From Brevundimonas intermedia (lineage in GTDB: Bacteria > Pseudomonadota > Alphaproteobacteria > Caulobacterales > Caulobacteraceae), in the NCBI RefSeq assembly GCF_027922165.1, contig NZ_BSFD01000001.1:328883-392882 (forward strand): 64,000 nucleotides of DNA, in the 5' to 3' direction. The notes under the pieces are model-generated. The model was given only the letters and a program-made list of their open reading frames with translations. It made no database searches and was not told the origin of the DNA. This document shows, piece by piece, positions 49,654-58,159 of the stretch. The position numbers and the translations under genes were made by a program. The first letter of the stretch is position 1; each line of letters opens with the position of its first letter.

Positions 49654-50061
49654 TCAGCCCGCGCCGGGCTTGCGCGCGGCCATGCGGATCATGGACATGG
49701 ATTTCTGGTAGAAGCCGATGGCGGCGTCATAGGCCATGCGGCTCTCGGCCATCTTCAGCATCTGCTCCTCGACCACCACCGAGTTGCCGTCGAGCGTGGT
49801 TTCCGAGTCCGGCGACTTGGAGGAGTCGAAGCGCGGCGCGCTGACGGCGGGGGCCAGATGGGCCTTGTTCGTGCGCACCATCGGCAGCCCCCCGCCCGAG
49901 CGCATAGCGGCGGCGAAGTCGGTGGGCTGTTTCAGGTCGCGACCGACGAAGCCCGGCGTATCGGCGTTGGCGACGTTCGAGGCGATGACCCGCTGGCGTT
50001 CGTCCAGCCAGCCCAGCCGGCCCTTGATCTGTCCCAGCAGCGGAATGTCGGCGACGCCCAT
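49654..50061 (-). CDS. flgB: Flagellar basal-body rod protein FlgB
   Basis: A 135-residue proximal rod protein. The conserved RQRVIASNVANADTPGFVGRDL block and C-terminal EEQMLKMAESRMAYDAAIGFYQKSMSMIRMA helix are visible. It opens the flgB-flgC-fliE operon and is divergent from fliO, sharing a 139-base region that contains CtrA-type sites. Confidence 0.95.
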   Translation of the reverse strand: MGVADIPLLGQIKGRLGWLDERQRVIASNVANADTPGFVGRDLKQPTDFAAAMRSGGGLPMVRTNKAHLAPAVSAPRFDSSKSPDSETTLDGNSVVVEEQMLKMAESRMAYDAAIGFYQKSMSMIRMAARKPGAG

Positions 50062-50116
50062 GGCGATCTCCCGTGGCGCAGATGCGCGCGATGGGCAGAA
50101 AATGCCGCCTGCATGG

Positions 50117-50165
50117 TTAACAGGCCGTTATCTAAACCCATCGTTAACCGTGGTGGTTAAGACTC
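50117..50165. promoter_or_regulatory. CtrA-type site and GANTC between flgB and fliO
   Basis: TTAACAGGCCGTTATC (50117-50132) fits the CtrA box TTAA-N7-TTAA except for one base in the second half. More TTAA half sites lie at 50144 and 50157 (spacing 9), and GACTC (CcrM target) at 50161. Flagellar class II genes in Caulobacter are CtrA-activated, so this is a plausible shared control region for flgB and fliO. Confidence 0.6.
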
Positions 50166-50200
50166 TGGGAACAGCGCCGACAGCGCGGGGCCCTAAGCGT

Positions 50201-50476
50201 ATGAATTTCCTCGATCTCGCCCGCGCCGTTTTCGGCCTGGCCTTTACCCTGGGTCTGATCGGCCTGGCCGCCTACGCCGCGCGCCGCTATGCCCCGCAGC
50301 TGATGGCCCGGCTGAACGCCCAGCGCGGCGAGCGGCGGATGCAGGTGGTCGAGACCCTGGTGCTGGATCCCGCGCGGCGGCTGGTCCTTGTGCGAATCGA
50401 CGAGGAAGAGCGGCTGATCCTGCTGGGCGAAGGGCGTGAGCTGATCGAGCCGCGCCAGACGGAGATCTTCAAGTGA
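50201..50476 (+). CDS. fliO: Flagellar biosynthesis protein FliO
   Basis: A 91-residue single-pass membrane protein that helps assemble FliP rings of the flagellar export gate. The hydrophobic segment is VFGLAFTLGLIGLAAYAA. The C-terminal FliO domain has RRMQVVETLVLDPARRLVLVRIDEEERLILLGEG. Its TGA overlaps the GTG of the next gene (GTGA), which couples translation of fliP to fliO. Confidence 0.92.
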   Translation: MNFLDLARAVFGLAFTLGLIGLAAYAARRYAPQLMARLNAQRGERRMQVVETLVLDPARRLVLVRIDEEERLILLGEGRELIEPRQTEIFK

Positions 50477-51438
50477 GCGGGCCCGGCGTTCTCCCTCCCC
50501 CTGCGGGGGAGGGGCGTCGCGCAGCGACGGGGTGGGGGCGGCAAGGCAAGGCCGCACGGACTGTCGATGGATCGCCCTGCCCGCCCCACCCGGCTCCGCT
50601 ACGCTCCGCCCCCCTCCCCCGCAGGGGGAGGGAGAAAGTCTTCGCGGTTCCCGCGGCATCCGAGCTGAAGCGCGCGGCCTTGCTGTCGCTGTTCACCACC
50701 CTGGTCTGCCTGGCCTGGCCGTTGGCGGCCTTCGCCCAGGATGCGGCGGCGGGGGGATCGTCGCTGAACATCGACCTGGGAACGGGCGCAGGCCTGACCC
50801 AGCGGGTGGTGCAGCTGGTCGGGCTGATGACCGTGCTGTCGCTGGCGCCGTCGATCGTGATCATGACCACCAGTTTCGTGCGAATCGTCGTGGTCCTGTC
50901 GCTCCTGCGGACGGCCCTGGGCATGCAGCAGTCGCCGCCGAACGCGGTTCTGGTGTCCCTGGCCCTGTTCCTGAGCGCCATCGTCATGGCCCCGACCTGG
51001 CAGGACGCCTATGATTCGGGCATCCGTCCGCTGCTGGATCAGCAGATGGAACTGCCCCAGGCCTTCGATGCGGCGTCGGAACCTGTGAAAACCTTCATGC
51101 TGGCCCAGGTGGACCGTTCGGACCTGGCCCTGTTCACCCGGTTGAGCCGCGTCGAGGCCCCGACCAACCTGCAGGATCTACCCCTGCGCGTGGTCACGCC
51201 CGCCTTCATGATCAGTGAGCTGAAGAAGGCCTTCGAGATCGGATTTCTTCTTTTTATTCCGTTCCTTGTGATCGACCTGGTGGTGGCCAGCGTGTTGATG
51301 TCCATGGGTATGATGATGCTGCCGCCGGTGGTGGTCTCCCTGCCCTTCAAGCTGATCTTCTTCGTGCTGGTGGACGGCTGGAGACTGGTCGCGGGAAGCC
51401 TGGTCGAGAGCTTCCAACGGGCGTCCGGAACCGGATAA
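50473..51438 (+). CDS. fliP: Flagellar export-gate protein FliP with repeat-encoded N-terminus
   Basis: A 321-residue FliP; relatives are around 250. Conserved parts are SIVIMTTSFVRIVVVLSLLRTALGMQQSPPNAVLVSLALFLSAIVM, FMLAQVDRSDLALF, VVTPAFMISELKKAFEIGFLLFIPFLVIDLVVASVLMSMGMMMLPPV. A signal-peptide-like stretch (RAALLSLFTTLVCLAWPLAAFAQ) begins near residue 70. The first 55 residues are encoded by a family A palindromic repeat lying between the GTG start and the signal. No ATG or GTG lies in frame between the repeat and the signal; only a TTG and a CTG. It forms the core of the export gate in the inner membrane with FliQ and FliR. Confidence 0.9.
   Translation: MSGPGVLPPPAGEGRRAATGWGRQGKAARTVDGSPCPPHPAPLRSAPLPRRGREKVFAVPAASELKRAALLSLFTTLVCLAWPLAAFAQDAAAGGSSLNIDLGTGAGLTQRVVQLVGLMTVLSLAPSIVIMTTSFVRIVVVLSLLRTALGMQQSPPNAVLVSLALFLSAIVMAPTWQDAYDSGIRPLLDQQMELPQAFDAASEPVKTFMLAQVDRSDLALFTRLSRVEAPTNLQDLPLRVVTPAFMISELKKAFEIGFLLFIPFLVIDLVVASVLMSMGMMMLPPVVVSLPFKLIFFVLVDGWRLVAGSLVESFQRASGTG
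50491..50636. repeat. Palindromic repeat, family A, copy 5, inside fliP
   Basis: Full element: left arm CTCCCTCCCCCTGCGGGGGAGGGG, CGTCGCGCAGCGACGGGGTGGGGGCGGC block, CCCGCCCCACCCGGCTCCGC and right arm CCCTCCCCCGCAGGGGGAGGGAGAA. It starts 18 bases into the fliP reading frame, which continues through it without a stop. Confidence 0.92.
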
Positions 51439-51551
51439 TCCCCGCCCCATAAGGCTTTGCGCCTTTTACCCGCTTGCAATACCGAGCGAAATCCGTGTTG
51501 ATCCCCCAGTCCTCGCCCTGAATCGGGCGACTAACACTGGAAATGTTTCTT

Positions 51552-51830
51552 ATGACCACTCAAGCCGAACTGATCGCCGCCGTCGCCAAGGACGCCGGTG
51601 TCTCGCAGGCCGACGCCGGCAAGGTGCTGACCGCCATCGTCGAGAACATCCACGCCAGCCTGAAGGCCGGCGGCGACGTGCGCATCTCGAACCTGGGCGT
51701 CTTCGACACCGCCGCCCGCGCCGAGCGTGAAGGCCGCAACCCGGCCACGGGCGCGACCATCAAGATCGCCGCGTCCAAGGCCGTCCGCTTCCGCGTGTCC
51801 AAGCCCCTGAAGGACGCCGTCAACGGCTAA
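51552..51830 (+). CDS. hup: HU family DNA-binding protein
   Basis: A 92-residue nucleoid protein. The dimerisation part is MTTQAELIAAVAKDAGVSQADAGKVLTAIVENI, and the DNA-binding arm has GRNPATGATIKIAASKAVRFRVSKPLKDAV with the conserved Arg-Asn-Pro tip. HU bends DNA and compacts the chromosome. The second ATG (51552) was preferred over 51543 because of the GGA-containing ribosome site about ten bases upstream. Confidence 0.95.
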   Translation: MTTQAELIAAVAKDAGVSQADAGKVLTAIVENIHASLKAGGDVRISNLGVFDTAARAEREGRNPATGATIKIAASKAVRFRVSKPLKDAVNG

Positions 51831-51864
51831 GGCTTCTCGGTCCCTGCGGGGACCGATCTGCTGA

Positions 51865-54723
51865 TCAACGGGCGGGGGTCGCTGGGCGATTCCCGCCCGT
51901 TTCTTTTCTGAAGTCCTGTTTGGCCGCATTGACCCAGCCGACGAAGGTGTCGGCATTGACCGACAGGCCCGAGAAGTCGGCCGCCCCCGCCACGCCCGAC
52001 AGATCGTCGTCCAGGGCCACGCGAATCGCATTGGCGGACCGGGCCCGCGCGATGAAGGGCGAATACTGGCCGCGCAGGCGGTCCAGCGCCGCACGATTGC
52101 CGGTCAGCGAATAGCCGACGCCGGCGCGGATCAGCCAGCTTTCCTCGACCGGGGTCAGGGGCGTCGTTCCCTGCTTGTAGCGATCGCCCAGCCGGGCCTC
52201 GTACAGGGGGGCCGCCTCGGCCCATTTCTGCTGTTTCCAGAAGATGTCGCCGCGCACCTCGCGCGCCGGGCCGGACTGATCCTTGTCCAGCACTTCCAGC
52301 GCATGGTCGTAGCGGCCCAGATCCATCAGGGCGCGAGCCTCCAACGCCCGACGTTCGGCGTTGACCGCGGTCGGCAGCAGGGTGGTGCGCGAGCCCCAGA
52401 GGGCCTGCAGCGCCTTCTCCGGCTGGCGGTCCATCAGATAGACGGTGGCCAGGTTGGTGGCGACCTGGGCGCGGGCCACCCCGTCCAGTCGTTCGTCCAC
52501 CTGATGCTTCAGCAGTTCGGCGGCCTGATCCAGCAGGTCGACGTCGATCAGGCGGCGCGACAGACGGCGCACCATCTCGTCGCCGTCAGCGCCGATGGGG
52601 GTCAGTTCGCGGAAGTCGTAGAAGAGGGCCAGGGCCTGGACCGGCTGAAGGCCGTCGGCGGCGCCTTCCAGGAACAGGGCGCGGAAGGCGTTGGACTGAT
52701 CGGCCTGAATCTCGGCCGCGCCGGGCACGCCCGCCATCCGCTTGCCGGCGCCGCGCAGGGCGTCCAGGGCCTCGCGGTAACGTCCCTGCTGAAGATAGAT
52801 GCCCGCCAGCTTGCGGACCACCGCCAGCTCGGTCGCGTCGCCGCGCCAGCGCCACTTCAGCAGCTCCAGCTGCTGGGCCGCCTGGTCGGGCGTCAGGACG
52901 CCCTTTTCCATCTCGAGACTGATGGCGCCCAGTTTGGCGGGGGTGGCGATGCCGTCCAGGGGCGCGCGAGCCACGGCCTTGTAGACCGCCAACGCCCGGT
53001 TCTTGTCGCCGGACAGGTCGAACAGCCGCGCCTGAACGACACGGGCGGTGAGTTGATCGGCGGCCGAGGCGTTCTGGCTGAAGACATAGTCCAGCAACTG
53101 GCGCGCGGCCGGCAGGTCGTTGGTTTCAATGGCCGCCAGGGCGTGGGCGGCGCCGAAGCGGGCGCGCCATTCCTTGGGGAAGTCGTCGATGACCGAGGCG
53201 CCGGCGGCGAAGGCGCGACGCGCCCCCTCCCAGTCGCCCTGTTCGGCGGCGATATAGCCCTGCCAGACCTTGGCGGCGGGATCATTGGACAGGGCCGAAC
53301 CGGCGAAATCGACCTGGGCCTCCTCCAGTCGGCCGACGCCGACGCGGGCCGCGCCGCGCAGGCCGCGCACCTCGGGCTCGCCCTGCATATTGGGGGCCTT
53401 GGCGATCAGGGCGTTGATGACGCCGATCGCTTCATAGTTCAGGCCCGACCCGACCAGGAAACGGGCCAGGGCCATCCGCGCCGCAATGGGGGCGCGGGGG
53501 TTGTCGGTTCCGTCGATGGTCTCCTGGGCCGCCGCGTCCTGAAGACGGCGGTAGCGCTCGGAGAAGCCATCCTCGCCGGCGGTCGCCCATTCCTCGAGGA
53601 TCAAAGCCGGGTGGGCCGCGCGTTTCGGGGCGTCGCCCTCATGATCGGCCGCTTCCAGGGTCGCAGACGGCGGCGACAGGGTCAGGCCCTGGGGACGGCT
53701 GAGAGTGACGAGGTCGCCCTCGGCCTCGATCTTCAGGTCGTCAGTGGCGGTTTCGACCGCGAGACCCTGGGCGGTGGGGATCAGGGTAAGGTCGACGGTG
53801 CTGCGCGTGCCCGAGAACCCCTTGCCGGGCGCCAGGGCGGTGACGGCGGCGAACCGGTCGCCGACCAGGGGATCGGTCAGCCAGACGGTCTTGGTCGCCC
53901 CGGCCATCCGCGCCACCAGACTGGCGGACCCGTCTTCCGAACGGCCGATCTCGACGCCCGAGGCGCCGGCGGGGGGACCGCCGATGGTCACGGTCCAGGC
54001 GCCGCCCTGCCCCTCGGCGACGACGGGCAGACCGTCGGGCGCGGCGATACGGACGGCGGTATAGTCAGGCCCGGCGGCCCAGCGCGCGTCCTTGGCGGGC
54101 CCGAGGGCCTTGGCCCCGGTCAGGTCCATCTTGGCGGCGGTGTCGAAGACGACCCAGACCGCCTCGCCCCGGCGGAAGACGGCGGCGCCCACCGGTGCGC
54201 CCCACTGGAAGGTCAGGACGGTTTTCTCGGGCGAGGAGACGGCGCGGACGGGGACGACGGAATTGACGAGGGCCGCACGCTCTTCCTGCGTCGGCTCGGG
54301 CGCCTTGCCCGGCGCATAGAGGTTCAGCCAGACGGCGCCGTCGGCGACGCCGGACCGGGCGTCGGCGCCCTCGGCCAGGGTGATGACCAGATCGGTCGCC
54401 CCGCCCCGCGCCATCCGCGTCTCAACGGCCTTGACCCCCTCGGGCGGATCGACCCGCAGGCGCGACACGTCGGGCGCGGCCGAGACGCCCAGGCGGATGA
54501 TGACCTTGTCGGCCTCGCGCCGGACCTGGCTGCGCACGCCGATGACGCCGCCGAACTCGACCCGGGTGAATTCGCTGGACTGGCCGATGCTGATCGACAG
54601 GGGATCGCCCGAGCGGCCGACCTCCTGGGCCAGGGGCGCCAGGGGCGCAAAGGCGACCGCGCCGGCCGCGGCGGCGGCCACGGTCGACTTCAGGAGGCGC
54701 TTTCTGTGCGAGGTCCCGGACAT
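51865..54723 (-). CDS. Large TPR-containing exported protein
   Basis: A roughly 952-residue protein with a Tat- or Sec-type N-terminus (RKRLLKSTVAAAAAGAVAFAPLAPLAQ). Residues about 40-400 are beta-rich, AMIN-like (FTRVEFGGVIGVRSQV; RLGVSAAPDVSRLRVD). From about residue 400 onwards helical repeats occur (ALARFLVGSGLNYEAIGVINALIAKAP; KLAGIYLQQGRYREALDALRGAG; NLATVYLMDRQPEKALQAL), typical TPR arrays. It probably scaffolds a periplasmic complex, perhaps flagellar or cell-wall linked since it lies beside fliP and hup, but the role is unknown. The ATG at 54723 was chosen; a GTG at 54744 is in frame. Confidence 0.8.
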   Translation of the reverse strand: MSGTSHRKRLLKSTVAAAAAGAVAFAPLAPLAQEVGRSGDPLSISIGQSSEFTRVEFGGVIGVRSQVRREADKVIIRLGVSAAPDVSRLRVDPPEGVKAVETRMARGGATDLVITLAEGADARSGVADGAVWLNLYAPGKAPEPTQEERAALVNSVVPVRAVSSPEKTVLTFQWGAPVGAAVFRRGEAVWVVFDTAAKMDLTGAKALGPAKDARWAAGPDYTAVRIAAPDGLPVVAEGQGGAWTVTIGGPPAGASGVEIGRSEDGSASLVARMAGATKTVWLTDPLVGDRFAAVTALAPGKGFSGTRSTVDLTLIPTAQGLAVETATDDLKIEAEGDLVTLSRPQGLTLSPPSATLEAADHEGDAPKRAAHPALILEEWATAGEDGFSERYRRLQDAAAQETIDGTDNPRAPIAARMALARFLVGSGLNYEAIGVINALIAKAPNMQGEPEVRGLRGAARVGVGRLEEAQVDFAGSALSNDPAAKVWQGYIAAEQGDWEGARRAFAAGASVIDDFPKEWRARFGAAHALAAIETNDLPAARQLLDYVFSQNASAADQLTARVVQARLFDLSGDKNRALAVYKAVARAPLDGIATPAKLGAISLEMEKGVLTPDQAAQQLELLKWRWRGDATELAVVRKLAGIYLQQGRYREALDALRGAGKRMAGVPGAAEIQADQSNAFRALFLEGAADGLQPVQALALFYDFRELTPIGADGDEMVRRLSRRLIDVDLLDQAAELLKHQVDERLDGVARAQVATNLATVYLMDRQPEKALQALWGSRTTLLPTAVNAERRALEARALMDLGRYDHALEVLDKDQSGPAREVRGDIFWKQQKWAEAAPLYEARLGDRYKQGTTPLTPVEESWLIRAGVGYSLTGNRAALDRLRGQYSPFIARARSANAIRVALDDDLSGVAGAADFSGLSVNADTFVGWVNAAKQDFRKETGGNRPATPAR
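51867..51908 (+). terminator. Terminator of HU gene, inside the convergent gene
   Basis: AACGGGCGGG (51867-51876) pairs with CCCGCCCGTT (51892-51901) and is followed by TCTTTTC. It lies within the last codons of the minus-strand TPR gene (stop at 51865-51867), so those codons double as the plus-strand terminator. An extra small hairpin CGGTCCC/GGGACCG precedes it. Confidence 0.8.
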
Positions 54724-54842
54724 ATCCGTGGAGCCTTGCCTCACAAGCTCTTTAATCGCGGTTAACCGACATCAACCGGGATTCTACGGATAGGACGGTT
54801 CGTCCCCGCGACACCGCGCGCGATCCGGCTCATGATGGGGCC

Positions 54843-55229
54843 ATGACCGATTACCCGCGCCTCAGCACCCTGAAAACCGGCCTGGCCTGTCGCTGCCCGC
54901 GCTGTGGCCAGGGAGCCCTCTTCCGCGGCTATCTGACCCTGCGCGAGTCCTGCCCCAAATGCGGGCTGAACTATGGGTTCGCCGATCCGGCCGACGGGCC
55001 CGCCTTCTTCGTCATGACGGCGGTCGGGGTGGTCGGGATGATCCTGCTGATGGTGTTCGATTTCAGCGTCAAGCCGCCCATCTGGGTGCACGCGGTCGTC
55101 ACCCTGCCCATCCTGATCGCCATGTGCCTGGGCTGCCTGCGGCCGTTCAAGGCCTGGCTGGTGGCGGAGCAGTATGTGCACAAGGCCGCGCCGCCGGTGT
55201 TTTCCAGCAACGGCAAGCACGGGGACTGA
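54843..55229 (+). CDS. DUF983 membrane protein
   Basis: A 128-residue protein of DUF983. The N-terminus has two CxxC pairs (CRCPRCGQGALF and CPKCGLNYG), which look like a small zinc-binding motif. Two membrane segments follow (VMTAVGVVGMILLMVFDF and WVHAVVTLPILIAMCLGCL). The family is widespread in alphaproteobacteria but its function is not known. The ATG is preceded by a 119-base gap with a weak ribosome site. Confidence 0.88.
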   Translation: MTDYPRLSTLKTGLACRCPRCGQGALFRGYLTLRESCPKCGLNYGFADPADGPAFFVMTAVGVVGMILLMVFDFSVKPPIWVHAVVTLPILIAMCLGCLRPFKAWLVAEQYVHKAAPPVFSSNGKHGD

Positions 55230-55249
55230 GCGCGGGCTTCCCCCAAATT

Positions 55250-55345
55250 CGTCATCCTAGGGCTTGTCCCTAGGATCCATAATCCGGTCTCAACGCGGGA
55301 GCGCCCTGCGGATGCACCGGGAGTATGGATCCTCGCCACAAGGGC
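55250..55345. repeat. Nested inverted-repeat element, CGTCATCCT type
   Basis: CGTCATCCT (55250-55258) and AGGATGACG (55337-55345) form the outer arms. GGATCCATA (55273-55281) and TATGGATCC (55324-55332) pair inside them. A further hairpin, CCTAGGG/CCCTAGG, sits at 55256-55274. The CGTCA start and CTTGTCCC loop recur in the 61758 element. Confidence 0.88.
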
Positions 55346-55420
55346 GAGGATGACGACTTTAGAGGGTGAGTATGACGGTCTTAGAGGTCGCCGCCCCCTC
55401 AGCCCTGAAAACCTTACACC

Positions 55421-55783
55421 TCAGTCGATGCAGAGGGTCGGGCCGGCCTTGCCGTCCTCGACCGGCGTATTGCAGCCGAAGCGGTCGCTGGTCGCCTGGC
55501 AGACGCCCGCCGTTGTCGCGCCGGCCTCGATGCCGGTGTTGCCCTCGACGCGGCAGTCGCCCTGGCACTGGTCGCCGTCGGTGCAGCGTTTGCCGGCGTC
55601 GGCGTAGCTGATGACGCACTGCCAGGATTGCATCCGGCCGACCTGTTTCATCGCGCCGCCCCGCGCGGCGCAGGCCGAGGCGTCGGCGCTCTGCATCGGG
55701 GCGTCGGAGCCCGCGCCCGTCGTCTGAGGGGTGCAGGCGGCCGCCATGAGGGCGGCGGCGGCGATGAGGGCGATACGGATCAT
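55421..55783 (-). CDS. Cysteine-rich lipoprotein
   Basis: A 120-residue protein with a lipoprotein signal ([17 protein letters not shown]). The mature part has nine further cysteines, in patterns such as [30 protein letters not shown] and a C-terminal CID, which suggests several disulfide bonds in the periplasm. It overlaps the hmgA stop by ATGA. No function is known; small cysteine-rich lipoproteins of this shape occur in other alphaproteobacteria. Confidence 0.8.
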   Translation of the reverse strand: MIRIALIAAAALMAAACTPQTTGAGSDAPMQSADASACAARGGAMKQVGRMQSWQCVISYADAGKRCTDGDQCQGDCRVEGNTGIEAGATTAGVCQATSDRFGCNTPVEDGKAGPTLCID

Positions 55784-57075
55784 TTGACCTGTCCTTTGGT
55801 GAAGCCTGACCAGACGTCGTCGTAGTCGAGCTGCATCTGCGGTGATTCCGACGCCCATTTCGTGACACGGATCGGCGCCCGGGTCTCGAACATGAAGGCC
55901 AGGGTGTCAGTGATCTTGTGCGGTTTCAGTTCCGCCTGGATCGCGCCCTCGTAGCTGGCCTGATCCGGGCCGTGGCCGCTCATCCGGTTGTGCAGACTGG
56001 CGCCGCCGGGCGCGAACCCCCCGGCCTTGGCGTCATAGGCGCCGGTCACCAGGCCCATGAACTCGCTCATGACGTTGCGATGGAACCAGGGCGGGCGGAA
56101 GGTGTGCTCGGCCACCATCCAGCGCGGGGGGAAGATGACGAAGTCGATATTGGCCGTGCCCGGGGTCTCGGACGGGCTGGTCAGGACCGTGAAGATCGAC
56201 GGATCGGGGTGGTCGAAGCTGACGGTGTTGATCGTGTTGAACCGCGCCGTATCATAGCGGCAGGGCGCCAGATTGCCATGCCAGGCCACCACGTCCAGCG
56301 GACTGTGATCGAAGGTCGTGGCCCACAGGCGGCCGCCGTATTTCTGGACACACTGGGTCGGGCGATCCACATCCTCATAGGCCGCGACCGGGGTTTCGAA
56401 GTCGCGCGGATTGGCCAGGCCGTTGGCGCCGATCGGCCCCAGGTCCGGCAGGCGGAAGGGGCTGCCGTAGTTTTCGCAGACATAACCGCGAACGGGGCCG
56501 TCGATCTCGACGCGGAAGCGGACGCCGCGCGGGATCAGGACCACATGGCCGGGTTGGGCCTCGATGACGCCCATCTCGGTGACGAAGCGGTGGGCGCCTT
56601 GCTGGGGCACGATCAGCAGTTCGCCGTCGGCGTCGTAGAAGACGCGGTCGGTCATCGACCGGTTGGCGACATACAGGTGGATTCCCGCACCGGCGCCGGC
56701 GTCGGGGTCGCCCGCGCCGCCGTAGGTGACGAGCCCCTCGACCCAATCGGTCGCAACCTCGGGGATGGGCAGGGGATCCCAGCGCATGCGGTTGGGATTG
56801 GGCGGAGTCTCGTCGAACGGCCCGGAGCGGACGCGGCCCTGGTCGAAGGCGACATAGGGGCCGTGCTGGGCTGAAGGACGCAGGCGGTACAGCCAGCTGC
56901 GCCGGTTCTCGGCGCGCGGGGCGGTGAAGGCCGTGCCGGACAGCTGTTCGGCGTACAGGCCCATAGGCGTCTTCTGCGGCGAGTTCTGGCCCGTCGGCAG
57001 GGCGCCGGGCGCGGCCTCGGTCGCAAAATGATTGCCGAAGCCGGTTTGATAGGCGGGCGCGTTGGATCGCGTCAT
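55780..57075 (-). CDS. hmgA: Homogentisate 1,2-dioxygenase
   Basis: A 431-residue non-haem iron enzyme that opens the ring of homogentisate in tyrosine degradation. The N-terminus [19 protein letters not shown] is diagnostic. The iron ligand region [15 protein letters not shown] and [20 protein letters not shown] is complete. Maleylacetoacetate isomerase and fumarylacetoacetase are not in this window. The ATG at 57075 is clear. Confidence 0.97.
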   Translation of the reverse strand: MTRSNAPAYQTGFGNHFATEAAPGALPTGQNSPQKTPMGLYAEQLSGTAFTAPRAENRRSWLYRLRPSAQHGPYVAFDQGRVRSGPFDETPPNPNRMRWDPLPIPEVATDWVEGLVTYGGAGDPDAGAGAGIHLYVANRSMTDRVFYDADGELLIVPQQGAHRFVTEMGVIEAQPGHVVLIPRGVRFRVEIDGPVRGYVCENYGSPFRLPDLGPIGANGLANPRDFETPVAAYEDVDRPTQCVQKYGGRLWATTFDHSPLDVVAWHGNLAPCRYDTARFNTINTVSFDHPDPSIFTVLTSPSETPGTANIDFVIFPPRWMVAEHTFRPPWFHRNVMSEFMGLVTGAYDAKAGGFAPGGASLHNRMSGHGPDQASYEGAIQAELKPHKITDTLAFMFETRAPIRVTKWASESPQMQLDYDDVWSGFTKGQVK

Positions 57076-57186
57076 GTGGGTCTCCCTATCCCTTCCGTTT
57101 AGCCGGGGCGGCGACCGCCGTCACCCTTTCACCCCTGCAACAGCTTGGCCGTTGGCGCGTTGACAGCCGCCAGGGAGTTGCACGCC

Positions 57187-57699
57187 ATGACCTATCTGAC
57201 CCGCGCCGTCTTCGGCTTCGCCAGTCTTCTGCTGCTGTTGTCGGCCATGGCCCTGATCGGGTTCGGCGTGAAAGACGCGCTGGAGGGGATCGGCCGGCCG
57301 GACCGGTCCGGGGCGGACGCGGTGCTGGACATGCTGGGCTATGTCATCGTGGCCATCGCCGTGTTCGACGTGGCCAAATATATCTTCGAGGACGAGGTGC
57401 GGCGCGGCAACGAACGGCGCAGCGCGGCCGAGGCCCGGCGCAGCCTGACGAAATTCCTGTCCACCATCGTCATCGCCCTGTTCCTCGAGGCCCTGGTGGT
57501 GGTGTTCAAAACGGCGCGCGAGGATGTCGCCCTGTTGATGTATCCCGCCGCCCTGCTGATCGCCGCCGTCCTGGTGCTGGTCGGCCTGGGCGCCTTCCAG
57601 CGCTTCTCGGCGACGGTCGAGGAGAAGGTCGGCGACGACGACGAGGCGGAGGAGCGCAAGGACGCGGTCAAGCGCAAGGCCGACGCCCGCAAGACCTAG
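57187..57699 (+). CDS. Membrane hypothetical protein
   Basis: A 170-residue protein with four hydrophobic segments (about residues 7-26, 48-64, 92-107 and 118-135) and a charged C-terminal tail (DDDEAEERKDAVKRKADARKT). The cytoplasmic loop FEDEVRRGNERRSAAEARRSL is basic. No family was recognised. The stop overlaps the stop of the convergent Lrp-like gene by four bases (TAGGCC region). Function unknown. Confidence 0.7.
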   Translation: MTYLTRAVFGFASLLLLLSAMALIGFGVKDALEGIGRPDRSGADAVLDMLGYVIVAIAVFDVAKYIFEDEVRRGNERRSAAEARRSLTKFLSTIVIALFLEALVVVFKTAREDVALLMYPAALLIAAVLVLVGLGAFQRFSATVEEKVGDDDEAEERKDAVKRKADARKT

Positions 57700-57953
57700 G
57701 CCGACTTGGGCAGGAAGGGCGAGAAGGTGATGACGGTGAAGGTGTCGCGGACATGCGGCCGGGTCTGGACCTGTTTGGTCACGAAGGTCCCGATGTCGGC
57801 GTCGCGCGGCAGGTTGAACTTGGCCAGCAGGTCGTGCTGGCCCGAGGTGGAATAGACCTCCGAGACGTTCTCGACATTGTCCACGATGTCGGCGGCCACG
57901 TCGTTGGCGTAGCCCAGCTCGGTTTTGATGAAGACGAAGATGGCGGTCATCAT
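57696..57953 (-). CDS. Stand-alone Lrp/AsnC ligand-binding domain protein
   Basis: An 85-residue protein consisting only of the RAM (regulator of amino acid metabolism) ligand-binding fold: TAIFVFIKTELGYANDVAADIVDNVENVSEVYSTSGQHDLLAKFNL. The helix-turn-helix of Lrp proteins is missing. Such proteins may bind amino acids or modify full-length Lrp oligomers. Two adjacent ATGs (57953, 57950) are both possible starts. It converges with the membrane protein. Confidence 0.85.
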   Translation of the reverse strand: MMTAIFVFIKTELGYANDVAADIVDNVENVSEVYSTSGQHDLLAKFNLPRDADIGTFVTKQVQTRPHVRDTFTVITFSPFLPKSA

Positions 57954-58159
57954 GGGGCGGCGTCCTTTGGAGCGAGGGTGCCGCTTCGTAACGGATGGCG
58001 GCCGGCAAGCCGAGACGGGATTCACACCCGTCGGTAAAAAACCGCGCGCTGAACACGGACCTGTGCGCAACCGCTCAGAACGATATGGCCGGCACGACGT
58101 TGGTGGGGCCACGCCCGCCTCGATGACAGGCCTGGGCTGTTCAAAACACAGGATGCGAC

